This document shows positions 23,404 through 31,665 of a stretch of 34,249 nt of DNA, piece after piece. The position numbers and the translations under genes are program-made. Position 1 is the first letter of the stretch. Every line of letters begins with the position of its first letter. The stretch is from DAORHV01 sp964458645. GTDB taxonomy: Bacteria > Patescibacteriota > Gracilibacteria > Peribacterales > Peribacteraceae. The DNA is taken from positions 1 to 34,249 of the forward strand of contig CAYWJU010000016.1 in NCBI GenBank assembly GCA_964458645.1, written 5' to 3'. A model generated the notes under the pieces. It saw nothing but the letters and a program-made list of their open reading frames with translations. It was not told where the DNA came from and did no database searches.

Positions 23404-25758
23404 ATGAACTTCAGCAAGAAGCCTCTCTTCAGGACCGCCGCATTCCTCGCGGTGGTTTTGCTTGTTATTGTTCTGGGCTGGCCGCTGCCGGATGCACTCA
23501 CTGAGACTGGTGCCGAACACTCGGTGGCGATCCTCGATCGCCATGGGGATGTGCTGTATGAAGTCCGTAAACCCACGCTGGGCCTGAAGAGCCGCATTGC
23601 CTTATCGCAAATTCCAACAGTGGCGGTACAAGCACTCCTTGCAACGGAGGACCGAACGTTCTATTCGCATCCGGGTGTCAGCCTACGCGGAATGTCGCGC
23701 GCAGCATGGCAGAATGTTTCAACCGGCAGAGTCGTATCGGGTGGTAGCACCATTACACAACAGCTTGTTCGCAACCTTTTGCAATCCAAGCGCCGAGATG
23801 TGTTCTACAAGGCATATGAGGCGTACCTGGCGCTACGCATGGAGTTGAAGTATGCAAAAGACGATATTCTGGAGGAATACCTGAATACGGCGTATTTCGG
23901 TCACCAGGCATACGGCATTTCCGCTGCAGCAAAAACATTCTTTGGCAAAAGCCTCAAAGAACTATCTGTAGCCGAAAATGCCTTACTGATCGGCTTGCTT
24001 CAGTCCCCGTCGGCGTACGATCCTTTTGTGCGTTTCCAGTCCGCAAAAACGCGTCAGAAGCGCGTGCTGCAAAATTTGGCAGATGTTGGCGAACTTACCG
24101 AGCAACAACGCGAAGAAGCAGAGCACGAACCTCTTACTCTCAGTCATGGCCGTACGGAAATTTACGCACCTCATTTTGTTTTTTGGCTGCTGCAGCGGTA
24201 CCCCGAAATCTCCGATGGCAATCGCAGCGTCCGCACGACACTGGATTTGGGGCTGCAACGTCAAATTGAGCGAATCGTCGACAACAATCTGAATAAACTT
24301 TCGGATGCCAATGTGACATCGGCAGCAGTCGTGGTGCTGGATGCTGATACCGGTGAAATTCTCGCCATGGTCGGTTCGCGAGACTATTTCGATACAGAAC
24401 ACGATGGCGCAGTAAACGTTGCGGTATCCGCTCGACAGCCGGGTTCAGCCCTGAAGCCTTTCGTGTACGCACTGGCGCTGGAAAAAGGGGATACGCCCGC
24501 AACAACGGTTGCCGACATCGAGACGCAGTTCTTCACCCAGGAAGGAAATCCGTATGTGCCACGGAACTATGACTACGGCTACCACGGACTTGTTCGGTAT
24601 CGCGAAGCGCTCGCGAACTCCTACAACATTGCCGCAGTGAAAACACTGGAGCGAGTCGGAGTACAGCGCTTGATGTCGTTCCTCCGGGCTTCAGGAATTT
24701 CGACGCTTTCGCAAACACCAGAACACTATGGGCTTGCGTTGGCATTAGGAGACGCAGAAGTTCGCCTCCTAGAATTGTCCCAAGCGTATGGGGTTTTCGC
24801 ACGCGGGGGCCGCACGCTGGAACCCGTGGCGCTCCTGGGAACCGCTTCCGGCGAAGGACGGCAAATCCTCAGTGAAAAGACCGCCTGGTTGATTACCGAC
24901 ATACTGGCCGATAATGACGCGCGTTTGGCCGAATTCGGGCCAGACAGCCCGTTGCTTCTTCCCTTTGCCTCGGCTGCAAAAACGGGAACCACGCGTAATT
25001 CCCGTGACAACTGGACGGTTGGATTTACACCGCAGCGGATCGTAGGCGTATGGGTTGGTAATGCCGATAACTCTCCCATGAAAGGTACATCCGGAATTAC
25101 TGGTGCGGGCCCCATTTACCATGATGTCATGCTGGCCGCCGCGCAGGATCTGCCTGCCGAAACATTTCGTCGTCCATCTGGCATCGAAGACGTACAAATT
25201 TGCCGTTTATCCGGTCTCCTTCCGACGCCGGAGTGCCCCAGCGTACTCACGGAACATTTTGTGTCCGGAACACAGCCAACAAAACGCGATGACATATATC
25301 GGGTAGTTCAGATCGATCGTCGGAATGGACAGCTGGCAGGAGAAGCCTGTCCACCGAGCATTGTGGAGGAACGCACGTTCGCCGTATTTCCCCCGGAACT
25401 ACGCAAGTGGGCGCGGGAAAACGGCTGGCAGCAGGCCCCTACTACGACATCCGCTCTGTGCGGCTCAGGCCAAACACAAGCCTCTGAACATACGTCCTTT
25501 TTAGACATCACACGACCTGCCGCTTCCGATGCATTCCAGCTTGATGCCATGGTGCCAGATAAGAATGAGCGGATCATTTTCGAAGCACGTGCCGATGATT
25601 CCATACGCACGGTCGAATGGTACGTAAACGGCAGCCTTGTAGGCACTGGCAAAGCCCCGGACTTCCGATTGGAATGGCAACCGTTTCCCGGAAGATTTAC
25701 CGTGGAAGTGCGACATGGAGCAGTTGCAAGGAGTACAACTATCGAGGTGACTGAGTAG
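23404..25758 (+). CDS. pbpC: Penicillin-binding protein 1C
   Basis: 784 aa from the chosen ATG. A membrane helix (about residues 10-28) precedes a GT51 glycosyltransferase domain with ATEDRTFYSHPGVSLRG and GGSTITQQLVRN, then a transpeptidase domain with nucleophile Ser348 in PGSALKPF, SYN in NSYNIAAVKTL and KTGT in AAKTGTTRNSRDNW. The C-terminal ~90 residues match the PBP1C-specific domain (VEWYVNGSLVGTGKAP). It polymerises and cross-links peptidoglycan outside the membrane. The pairing with A2M is the same as in E. coli (yfhM-pbpC). Other ATGs at 23350 and 23386 are in frame; 23350 would put the whole hairpin inside the coding region. I prefer 23404, which gives a normal anchor (MNFSKKPLF). 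Confidence 0.94.
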   Translation: MNFSKKPLFRTAAFLAVVLLVIVLGWPLPDALTETGAEHSVAILDRHGDVLYEVRKPTLGLKSRIALSQIPTVAVQALLATEDRTFYSHPGVSLRGMSRAAWQNVSTGRVVSGGSTITQQLVRNLLQSKRRDVFYKAYEAYLALRMELKYAKDDILEEYLNTAYFGHQAYGISAAAKTFFGKSLKELSVAENALLIGLLQSPSAYDPFVRFQSAKTRQKRVLQNLADVGELTEQQREEAEHEPLTLSHGRTEIYAPHFVFWLLQRYPEISDGNRSVRTTLDLGLQRQIERIVDNNLNKLSDANVTSAAVVVLDADTGEILAMVGSRDYFDTEHDGAVNVAVSARQPGSALKPFVYALALEKGDTPATTVADIETQFFTQEGNPYVPRNYDYGYHGLVRYREALANSYNIAAVKTLERVGVQRLMSFLRASGISTLSQTPEHYGLALALGDAEVRLLELSQAYGVFARGGRTLEPVALLGTASGEGRQILSEKTAWLITDILADNDARLAEFGPDSPLLLPFASAAKTGTTRNSRDNWTVGFTPQRIVGVWVGNADNSPMKGTSGITGAGPIYHDVMLAAAQDLPAETFRRPSGIEDVQICRLSGLLPTPECPSVLTEHFVSGTQPTKRDDIYRVVQIDRRNGQLAGEACPPSIVEERTFAVFPPELRKWARENGWQQAPTTTSALCGSGQTQASEHTSFLDITRPAASDAFQLDAMVPDKNERIIFEARADDSIRTVEWYVNGSLVGTGKAPDFRLEWQPFPGRFTVEVRHGAVARSTTIEVTE

Positions 25759-25781
25759 GCATGGCTAAAAAAGCATTATTT

Positions 25782-25790
25782 TGCTATAAT
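25782..25790 (+). promoter_or_regulatory. Extended -10 TGC-TATAAT
   Basis: TATAAT at 25785-25790 with TGC in front. The ATG at 25810 follows after 19 nt. No strong -35. Confidence 0.5.
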
Positions 25791-25809
25791 ACTAAGAAAC
25801 ATACACATC

Positions 25810-27687
25810 ATGTTTTTCAGCAAATCTTTCACGTTTCTGTCACGGTCATTGGGCCTGCTGTCACGCAGGCCAACCAGCATGGGCGCATCACTCGTCCTGT
25901 GCTTGCTGACGCCGGCGATATTGCTGGCGTACTCAAGTCAACAGCTCGATGTTGGGCAAGCTGAGTACCTGGGCATTGCTGCAGTGTTTCTTGTGACAGT
26001 GTGCACACTCATTTCGGCTGCATACGTAAACTTTGCGCCGTTGACCGCTGCGTGTTGCGCCCTCGCAGCCACGTACTACGGAATGCTGTTTGTGGTGTTT
26101 GCGTACGGGGCGAGCTCATGGAGTAGAGACTTCAGCCCAAGTTTTCTTGCTGAATATACATACGACATCATTCCGGCCGCCTTTCGCATGTTTGGCCTGT
26201 GGCCTTTGGTGGGAGTTTCAGCAGCGCTACTCTGCGCATGGTGTGCGCTGTTTCTATTGTTCTTCCGCCTGCAACGGCGCATGCGAATACGCTGCCCATG
26301 GCTGGAGCTCTCGTGGAAGCCTGCGGTTGCAGCCGTGGTTGGCGTCGGCGTAGCCCTGACGAATGCGTCCGCATATGGTGAGCCTATCAGCATGTCAATA
26401 TCGGGCTATGAGGAGGAGGCAGCAGGACAATCACAGTTCGGCAACGCCGTTTTTTCAAACTACGAAGACTTTCGCACGGATTCCGAGGAAAGCATTTTCG
26501 TTCTGCAGTTGGAGTCCGTCAGTTCAATGGCGCTCCTGCGGCCGTACGAAATTAGCACGAATGTGTACCCGGGTACGTATTTGCCGCAGTTGCACGCAAT
26601 CGCAAAGGACGGTGTGTTCTTTCCGTTTTTTCTGGCAAACCAGTCACCGACGAACCGTGCACAGGAAACCATTCATTGCGGGGTCGTAGGAAACAATGCC
26701 AGGGCTCTCAGCAGCCGCACAATCGATGTCCCAAAGTCTTGTCTGCCAAGCCTGTTGGCAAAATCGGGCTATACGACAATCGCTTTTCGTTCCGACCGAC
26801 CGGAATTTTCGAACATGGGGAAATTCATCAAAAGCACGGGATTTTCCGAGCTGCACTATGACGACATCATGCAGCCGGACGACGTAAAGTATCCGTGGGG
26901 CTACGACGATTGCACGTACTACAAACGGGCGTTTGACTATCTTCGTACCAACTATCCGGATGGGAAAAAGCTCTATGTGTATTTTGAAGTAAGTTCGCAC
27001 CACTGGCCATTTACCCAAAAATCAGAGTATCAATTTGCGTTCCCATTCAAACAGCCGAGAAGCTACTTGGAAAAATACATAAATTCCGCAAGCGCGCAGG
27101 ACTCATGTTTGCAAACGTTCTACAGCCAATACAAAGCATATGCGAACGACCGTACGCATTTGGCGATCCAGTCGGATCATGGCTTTCCACTGCTACAGCA
27201 AAGAGCCCAAGAGGGGTATTTGGCAAAGGGCGTACAAAGTGAATATTTCTTTATTCCGTACGTGTACGTTCCACCACGTTCTCGAACGTCGGAATTTGCC
27301 GTTGGCACAGAGCGGCCTGCGTTGGACATGTTTGCTCAGGAAGACATTCTACCGACATTCCTAGAGCTGCTGAGTGGCAACGTCTTTGCAAACTCTCTTG
27401 TTCCGGCATTGAAAAACCAAAGCGTGAACAAGCTGCTGTACGAACCCTGTCATGTGCTTGTGAATGGTGGCATGCAATCCATGGCCGTCATACGCAATAA
27501 CCGCGAGTACATCATGTATTCCAGCGAAAACCAAGAAGTGATTTCCGTCGATCTGATCGCCGATTTTGCCATGAAACACCCGAAAGTAATTGAGCGAAAC
27601 GTCTCTGCGAAAGCATTCCGAAATACCTACTACTGCGAGCGGTATCGGCGTGCTCCATACAAAATCCTTGGTCCAACCGGAAACTGA
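25810..27687 (+). CDS. LtaS/sulfatase-fold membrane phosphotransferase-like protein
   Basis: 625 aa. About five hydrophobic helices in the first 190 residues are followed by an extracellular alkaline-phosphatase-superfamily domain. Visible landmarks are LQLESVSS (about residue 234, first metal region), Thr287 in RAQETIHCGVVGN as likely nucleophile, YFEVSSHHWPF, and Asp456-His457 in QSDHG. Known relatives include lipoteichoic acid synthase and phosphoethanolamine or phosphoglycerol transferases, which move a phospho-group from a lipid to a surface polymer. The substrate here cannot be told. It follows the A2M and pbpC genes with its own promoter, which fits envelope synthesis. The second half is more diverged, so activity is inferred, not shown. 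Confidence 0.82.
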   Translation: MFFSKSFTFLSRSLGLLSRRPTSMGASLVLCLLTPAILLAYSSQQLDVGQAEYLGIAAVFLVTVCTLISAAYVNFAPLTAACCALAATYYGMLFVVFAYGASSWSRDFSPSFLAEYTYDIIPAAFRMFGLWPLVGVSAALLCAWCALFLLFFRLQRRMRIRCPWLELSWKPAVAAVVGVGVALTNASAYGEPISMSISGYEEEAAGQSQFGNAVFSNYEDFRTDSEESIFVLQLESVSSMALLRPYEISTNVYPGTYLPQLHAIAKDGVFFPFFLANQSPTNRAQETIHCGVVGNNARALSSRTIDVPKSCLPSLLAKSGYTTIAFRSDRPEFSNMGKFIKSTGFSELHYDDIMQPDDVKYPWGYDDCTYYKRAFDYLRTNYPDGKKLYVYFEVSSHHWPFTQKSEYQFAFPFKQPRSYLEKYINSASAQDSCLQTFYSQYKAYANDRTHLAIQSDHGFPLLQQRAQEGYLAKGVQSEYFFIPYVYVPPRSRTSEFAVGTERPALDMFAQEDILPTFLELLSGNVFANSLVPALKNQSVNKLLYEPCHVLVNGGMQSMAVIRNNREYIMYSSENQEVISVDLIADFAMKHPKVIERNVSAKAFRNTYYCERYRRAPYKILGPTGN

Positions 27688-27692
27688 CATCG

Positions 27693-27721
27693 TTGCCGAT
27701 TCTTTCGGCTTCTGGTAGACT
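27693..27721 (+). promoter_or_regulatory. Promoter TTGCCG-N17-TAGACT
   Basis: The -35 is at 27693-27698 and the -10, with a TGG extension, at 27716-27721. The leader to the ATG at 27751 is about 23 nt. Confidence 0.55.
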
Positions 27722-27750
27722 AAAAGGAAACATATACCCACTCACTCACC

Positions 27751-28992
27751 ATGGTCCCAGCACCTCCCAAAAAGCGCGTTGTCATCGTTGGCGGCGGATT
27801 CGGCGGCGTACGCACAGCGCTGGACCTTGCGGCGCAGAATCTGGATGTAAAAATCACACTGATCGATGGCCGTTCCTACTTGGAATATTACGCGGCGTTG
27901 TATCGCGTCGTTACGGGGAAGTCGCCTTTGGAGGCTTGTGTTCCCTACAGCCTGATATTCAAAAATTCGAAAGTCGAAGTCGTTCGCGACCTGGTTGATG
28001 GAGTCGATATTCACACCCGCATCGTTCGCGGCGTTTCGGGCTCGCACTATGGATACGACTATCTGGTATTGGCGTTGGGATCGGAAACGGCGTACTTCGG
28101 AATTCCAGGGATGCAGGAACTGTCGTACGGCATGAAATCCGCGCAGGAGGCGATTCGGCTCAAAAACCACCTCCATGACGTCTTCAATCAGGCTCGCACG
28201 GCACACGAGGCTGTCGAGCGAACACAGGCAACCCATATTGTTGTCATTGGCGCAGGGCCGAGCGGAGTAGAGCTGGCAGGCGAATTGGCTGTCTACGTTC
28301 GAGAATTAGCGCGCCTGCATGGAGTCAGCGCATCATTGGTCACCATAGATTTGGTTGAGGCCATGTCGCGCGTATTGCCCACGCTTGAACCGGAGATGTC
28401 GGAACGCGTCTTGAAGCAACTGCAGCATTTGGGTGTCAACGTTCTTCTTGGACGCAGCGTGACAAAGGAAGAAGCCGAACAGGTGTACCTGAAGGACATG
28501 CAGATGAAGACGAAAACAGTAATATGGACCGCAGGAGTGAAGGCGAATGCACTGTTAGGCCAAATCGACGGATTGAAGGTGGATCGTCGCGGTCGCGCGG
28601 AGGTGAACGAGTTCCGCCAAGCCAACAATTCAGACAACGTATTCGTCATTGGCGATGCTGCCGCCACGCAGTACTCAGGAACTGCTCAGACAGCCGTGCT
28701 CGACGGCTCATACGTGGCAGATGCCATAGGGCGAAAGCTTCGCGGTCGTCCTTTGGTGCGGGCAAAAGACAAGCCCTCCGCATTTGCTATTCCAGTTGGC
28801 CCTGGCTGGGCTGCAGTCGCATACGGACCATTGCGCGTGTACGGACGTTTAGGCTGGTGGATGCGTCGCGCCGCAGATATGAAAGTTTTTTTGAGCATGC
28901 TGAAGCCCTGGGACGCCGTGCGCGCCTGGATGAGTGGCAATATTTCGATCGAAATTTGCCCGCTGTGCAGCGCAGAGTCGTGCACCTGCTAA
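27751..28992 (+). CDS. NDH-2-like FAD/NAD(P)H dehydrogenase
   Basis: 413 aa. Two dinucleotide-binding folds are present: the FAD loop VVIVGGGFGGVRTA near the start, the NAD(P)H loop VVIGAGPSGVELAGELA in the middle, and the second FAD contact NVFVIGDAA near residue 300. VIWTAGVKAN is also typical of type II NADH dehydrogenases, which oxidise NADH and pass electrons to quinone or another acceptor at the membrane surface. The C-terminus has the Cys-rich end CPLCSAESCTC, which I do not recognise from ordinary NDH-2 and which could bind metal or form disulphides. The acceptor in this organism is unknown. Promoter at 27693-27721. Confidence 0.88.
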   Translation: MVPAPPKKRVVIVGGGFGGVRTALDLAAQNLDVKITLIDGRSYLEYYAALYRVVTGKSPLEACVPYSLIFKNSKVEVVRDLVDGVDIHTRIVRGVSGSHYGYDYLVLALGSETAYFGIPGMQELSYGMKSAQEAIRLKNHLHDVFNQARTAHEAVERTQATHIVVIGAGPSGVELAGELAVYVRELARLHGVSASLVTIDLVEAMSRVLPTLEPEMSERVLKQLQHLGVNVLLGRSVTKEEAEQVYLKDMQMKTKTVIWTAGVKANALLGQIDGLKVDRRGRAEVNEFRQANNSDNVFVIGDAAATQYSGTAQTAVLDGSYVADAIGRKLRGRPLVRAKDKPSAFAIPVGPGWAAVAYGPLRVYGRLGWWMRRAADMKVFLSMLKPWDAVRAWMSGNISIEICPLCSAESCTC

Positions 28993-29004
28993 GTGCGACG
29001 CATC

Positions 29005-29032
29005 TTGCAAACCAAGAAGAACCTGCGACAAT
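29005..29032 (+). promoter_or_regulatory. Promoter TTGCAA-N16-GACAAT, leaderless
   Basis: The -35 is at 29005-29010 and the -10, with a TGC extension, at 29027-29032. It ends 6 nt before the ATG at 29039. Confidence 0.5.
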
Positions 29033-29038
29033 GCGCCT

Positions 29039-29587
29039 ATGAAGCAAAGCATGTTGTTCTTGTGCGGCTCGTTGCTGCTCCTCACTACGTTTGGCAGCGT
29101 TCAGGCTCACGGTCTAGGACTGTCGTTAGAAGAGGTGGTAGGGGAGTATCTCATTGATATTGGCTACGATCAGCAGCTGATTGCCGGCGAGCAGATTTTG
29201 TTTGATTTCAATTTGTACAATCAGCGTCGTGACGGACTGGAAGATCCAGCCGACTATACAAGCGTGGCATTCGAAGTGTCCCTGAATGGGACAACGGTGT
29301 TCAGTCGCCAAGTTGCTCGCAATACGGCACAAACATTCATGACAGTCGTCTTTCCAACCTCAGGTCAGTACGGCCTACACACAATATTTTTCCGCGATGA
29401 AGAAAAGTTCGCCGAAACAACATTTTCTGTAGGGGTGGCAAACCCAGTAAGCGCACAGAAGATGACGTCGCCCTTGGATATCTTTGAAATCGCCAGCTAC
29501 GCGGTTGCATTGGTGATTTGCATCGCTGCCGGTATTGGACTTCTGATAATGCGCTCGCGGCGCAATCCCGCCGGCCCTGTTGCCTGA
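29039..29587 (+). CDS. Exported protein with C-terminal membrane anchor, unknown family
   Basis: 182 aa. A classical signal peptide ends at ...GSVQA, giving a mature start at HGLGLSLEE. A beta-rich domain of about 110 residues (IAGEQILFDFNLYNQ, VAFEVSLNGTTVFSRQ, YGLHTIFFRDEEKFAE) resembles an Ig-like or cupredoxin-type sandwich. A final membrane helix (about residues 150-172) ends in Arg-rich cytoplasmic residues. The order signal peptide, beta domain, helix, basic end suggests a surface-exposed domain anchored at its C-terminus. The N-terminal His could bind metal after cleavage, which is speculation. It follows the NDH-2-like gene by 46 nt but has its own leaderless promoter. I do not recognise the family. 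Confidence 0.72.
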   Translation: MKQSMLFLCGSLLLLTTFGSVQAHGLGLSLEEVVGEYLIDIGYDQQLIAGEQILFDFNLYNQRRDGLEDPADYTSVAFEVSLNGTTVFSRQVARNTAQTFMTVVFPTSGQYGLHTIFFRDEEKFAETTFSVGVANPVSAQKMTSPLDIFEIASYAVALVICIAAGIGLLIMRSRRNPAGPVA

Positions 29588-29589
29588 GG

Positions 29590-30576
29590 CTATTTCTTGA
29601 ACCCCGGCAAATCACAGACAACGCTTACTGGTTTGACTTGATGGGCGGGGACTTCACCGCGTGACCATTGCCCAATGGATAGGAAGCAATCGGCGAACAT
29701 GGCATGCATGCTGTCGTCCGCGTAGAACGCAATGTGTGGGGTTGCAATGACTTTATCATGGGAAAGCAGCGTTCTGTTTTCCTCAAAGTTCGTTTCATGC
29801 TCCAGAACATCCAGAAGCGCATAACCAACTTTTCCGCTCTCGAGTGCCTTCAGCAAGTCACCGGAGTGAATCAGTGAACCGCGAGCGGTATTCACCAACA
29901 CGACGCCATCTTTCATTTTCGCAAAAGCGTCGGCATTAATGACATGCTCTGTGGCCTTTGTACCGGGAATATGCAATGAGATGATATCGCTTTCAGTCAA
30001 TAACTCATCGAACGATACGTACTTTGCACCCAATAAATCGGTCAATTCAATGACACGACACATATCGAACAGCAAAATTCTCATGCCGAATCCGTGCGCG
30101 ATTTGCGCAACACGACGGCCAATTTTGCCAGTACCGACAATGCCGATGGTTTTGCCGCGCAAAGACATGCCGCGCAATCCACGATAATCGAATGTTCCAC
30201 CCTCCACGCGCAAGCTGGCCTCGGGTACATGGCGCAAGGTACTCAAGAGCAATGCAAACACATGCTCCGCAATGACGTGCGATCCGTAGTCCGGCACGTT
30301 GCAGACAACAATTCCGCGCTCTTTGCATGCCGACAAGTCAATGTGGTCGTAACCGACAGACCGAGTGCACAGCAGCTTGAGCGCTGGCAGCTGCTGCAAT
30401 GCCTTTCGCGTAAAACGGCTGTTTACGAAACAGGAAATTACTTCAGCATCTTTGCATTCGTTCGGGACACAGTCCTCATGTAACGCAGACTGATTCACGA
30501 GCGCGCTAGGAAACTCTGCATGAATACGCTCAAGATCCTCGGTGTCTGTTTCGATAAATGTAATGCGGGAAGCCAT
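29590..30576 (-). CDS. D-isomer-specific 2-hydroxyacid dehydrogenase
   Basis: 328 aa, normal for the family. It has the NAD-binding loop GIVGTGKIGRRVA, an Arg in VNTARGSLI, a Glu in LDVLEHE and a His in TPHIAFYADDS, the usual catalytic triad. Such enzymes interconvert 2-keto and D-2-hydroxy acids with NAD(H); the KEGI VVCN VPDYGSH-type segment and DVLEHE pattern suggest a lactate dehydrogenase-like member, but the substrate is not certain. It starts 4 nt after the nitroreductase stop, so both genes probably form one operon from the promoter at 31145-31173. It could recycle NADH in fermentation. Confidence 0.9.
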   Translation of the reverse strand: MASRITFIETDTEDLERIHAEFPSALVNQSALHEDCVPNECKDAEVISCFVNSRFTRKALQQLPALKLLCTRSVGYDHIDLSACKERGIVVCNVPDYGSHVIAEHVFALLLSTLRHVPEASLRVEGGTFDYRGLRGMSLRGKTIGIVGTGKIGRRVAQIAHGFGMRILLFDMCRVIELTDLLGAKYVSFDELLTESDIISLHIPGTKATEHVINADAFAKMKDGVVLVNTARGSLIHSGDLLKALESGKVGYALLDVLEHETNFEENRTLLSHDKVIATPHIAFYADDSMHAMFADCFLSIGQWSRGEVPAHQVKPVSVVCDLPGFKK

Positions 30577-30580
30577 ATGT

Positions 30581-31138
30581 TTATTCGTAGATGGTGTAAT
30601 GCTGCTTTGTAGGCTGCGTTTGAGCCAAAATCGATGAACGATCGTCTTCTACTTTGCGAGGATGCCCAAGCATAATGCCTCCAATGACGATTTGCTTCTT
30701 ATCAAGGCGCAAAATCTCGTGTGCGGCAGCATGATGCAAGGAAACCCAGCAACTTGCGATGCCGGCTGCCGTAGCACTATACAAAATGCTCGACATGGCA
30801 ACGACACAAGAATATTCAAGCTCACGCGGATTCCATAGAATGGTATTACCCTGGCTTTTTGCGCCGGTATCACAAGAAACCACGACAAATACGCTGGCGC
30901 CTTCGACAAAATTTCCGTAACAACTGGCTTCCATGAGCCGTTGGCGCAAATCCTTGGTGAAAACGACATGGAACCTCCAGGGTTTTAAATTATCGACGCT
31001 GGGAGCACGATCTGCAATGTCGAGCAGGCTGATTATTTGCGACTTTTCCAACGGCTTGGTACTAAAAAACCGCTGGCTGTGACGAGCCGATGCCAAGGCC
31101 GCGAATTGCTCGAGTGTCGGAAGGATGTTTTCAGACAT
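30581..31138 (-). CDS. Nitroreductase-family flavoprotein 1
   Basis: 185 aa. The start ASARHSQRFFSTKPLEKSQI and the segments APSVDNLKPWRFHVV, GASVFVVVS, WNPRELEYSCVVAM and GGIMLGHPRK are typical of the FMN-dependent nitroreductase family, which uses NAD(P)H to reduce quinones, nitro compounds or other acceptors as dimers. The natural substrate is unknown. It is clearly related to the protein at 32597-33133: about half of the positions agree, and both end in YT[IL]YE. It is the first gene of a pair with the hydroxyacid dehydrogenase. The promoter at 31145-31173 gives a leaderless mRNA and fixes this start. Confidence 0.9.
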   Translation of the reverse strand: MSENILPTLEQFAALASARHSQRFFSTKPLEKSQIISLLDIADRAPSVDNLKPWRFHVVFTKDLRQRLMEASCYGNFVEGASVFVVVSCDTGAKSQGNTILWNPRELEYSCVVAMSSILYSATAAGIASCWVSLHHAAAHEILRLDKKQIVIGGIMLGHPRKVEDDRSSILAQTQPTKQHYTIYE

Positions 31139-31144
31139 AGAGAC

Positions 31145-31173
31145 ATCGTCCCATCCCTGTGCCTAGGGCGCAA
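31145..31173 (-). promoter_or_regulatory. Promoter TTGCGC-N17-GACGAT, leaderless
   Basis: On the minus strand the -35 is at 31168-31173 and the -10, with a TGG extension, at 31145-31150. The -10 ends 6 nt before the ATG at 31138. Confidence 0.55.
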
Positions 31174-31280
31174 TATCATTCTTTACGTGCAACAACAACA
31201 CAAACGTACGCATGTGCAACATCCAAAACAACACGCTGAAAAAGTGCTTGCGGCTTCGGATCAATGAAAGCGAATGGTGA

Positions 31281-31336
31281 GGTGACCCCGGCCAGAATTC
31301 CTGCCTGCCGGCAGGCAGGGAACTGGCTACGCCTGC
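31281..31336 (-). repeat. Partial copy of the tRNA-Phe 3' half, with palindromic insert
   Basis: 31281-31299 and 31320-31336 match the tRNA-Phe gene (31592-31610 and 31611-31627) in 35 of 36 positions, in the same orientation. Between them, exactly within the T-loop, lies a 20-bp insert (31300-31319). With the tRNA itself it forms direct repeats flanking the GIY-YIG gene, like attachment sites. Its sequence also supplies the GIY-YIG stop codon. Confidence 0.9.
31300..31319. repeat. 20-bp perfect palindrome
   Basis: CCTGCCTGCCGGCAGGCAGG is its own reverse complement. It splits the tRNA-Phe-derived repeat without deleting or duplicating flanking bases. I have the impression that similar palindromes are common in CPR genomes, but could not check. 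Confidence 0.9.
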
Positions 31337-31576
31337 TTTCCGAGTTTGAGATTCCGCTCTTCGCGTCCAATGCCGCTTTTCCAGTAGAGTTCGCGAGTGC
31401 GAGCTTCGGCTTTGGTTTTAAAAGTCTCTAAATATACAAGTTTCCAAGGCCGTCTTGATTTGGTCGTCTTGGTAATGCCTTTACTGTGCTGCGCAAGCCT
31501 TTTCTTTATGTCAGATGTCATCCCAGTATAAAAAAGCTCCATCCTTCTCACTTTGAAGAATATAAACGTAGTGCAT
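31327..31576 (-). pseudogene. GIY-YIG endonuclease, frameshifted
   Basis: The ATG at 31574-31576 opens MHYVYILQSEKDGAF, the GIY half of a small GIY-YIG nuclease. After GAF the frame is lost; one base over, YTGMTSDIKKRLAQHSKG continues the YIG half to a stop at 31327-31329. A run of six T (minus strand, 31530-31535) is the site; five T would give a continuous 82-aa protein with YVYIL, FYTGMT and the following KKRL. That is the usual length for CPR single-domain GIY-YIG proteins. The gene begins 14 nt after tRNA-Phe and its last codons and stop lie in the tRNA-derived repeat. The frameshift could be real decay, slippage at T6 or a sequencing error. Family function: DNA nicking; the target is unknown. 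Confidence 0.85.
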
Positions 31577-31590
31577 AACTATGATATAAA

Positions 31591-31665
31591 TGGTGGCCCC
31601 GGCCAGAATTGAACTGGCTACGCCTGCCTCTTCAGGGCAGCGCTCTACCGATGAGCTACAGGGCC
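31591..31665 (-). tRNA. tRNA-Phe (anticodon GAA)
   Basis: On the minus strand the cloverleaf has acceptor GGCCCTG/CGGGGCC, D stem GCTC/GAGC, anticodon stem CTGCC/GGCAG with loop CTGAAGA and GAA at 31631-31633, T arm GCCAG-TTCAATT-CTGGC, discriminator A and encoded CCA (31591-31593). A possible -10 TTTATA lies immediately upstream (31672-31677), so transcription may begin near the mature 5' end. Confidence 0.95.

Noticed and set aside
20443..23544. Long antisense frames inside the A2M gene
   Set aside because: No family motifs, promoters or conserved features; the plus-strand frame carries all A2M landmarks.
12395..29587. TGA read as glycine
   Set aside because: Several genes end normally at TGA (for example 12397 and 29587) at family-typical or context-supported ends, so the standard code applies.
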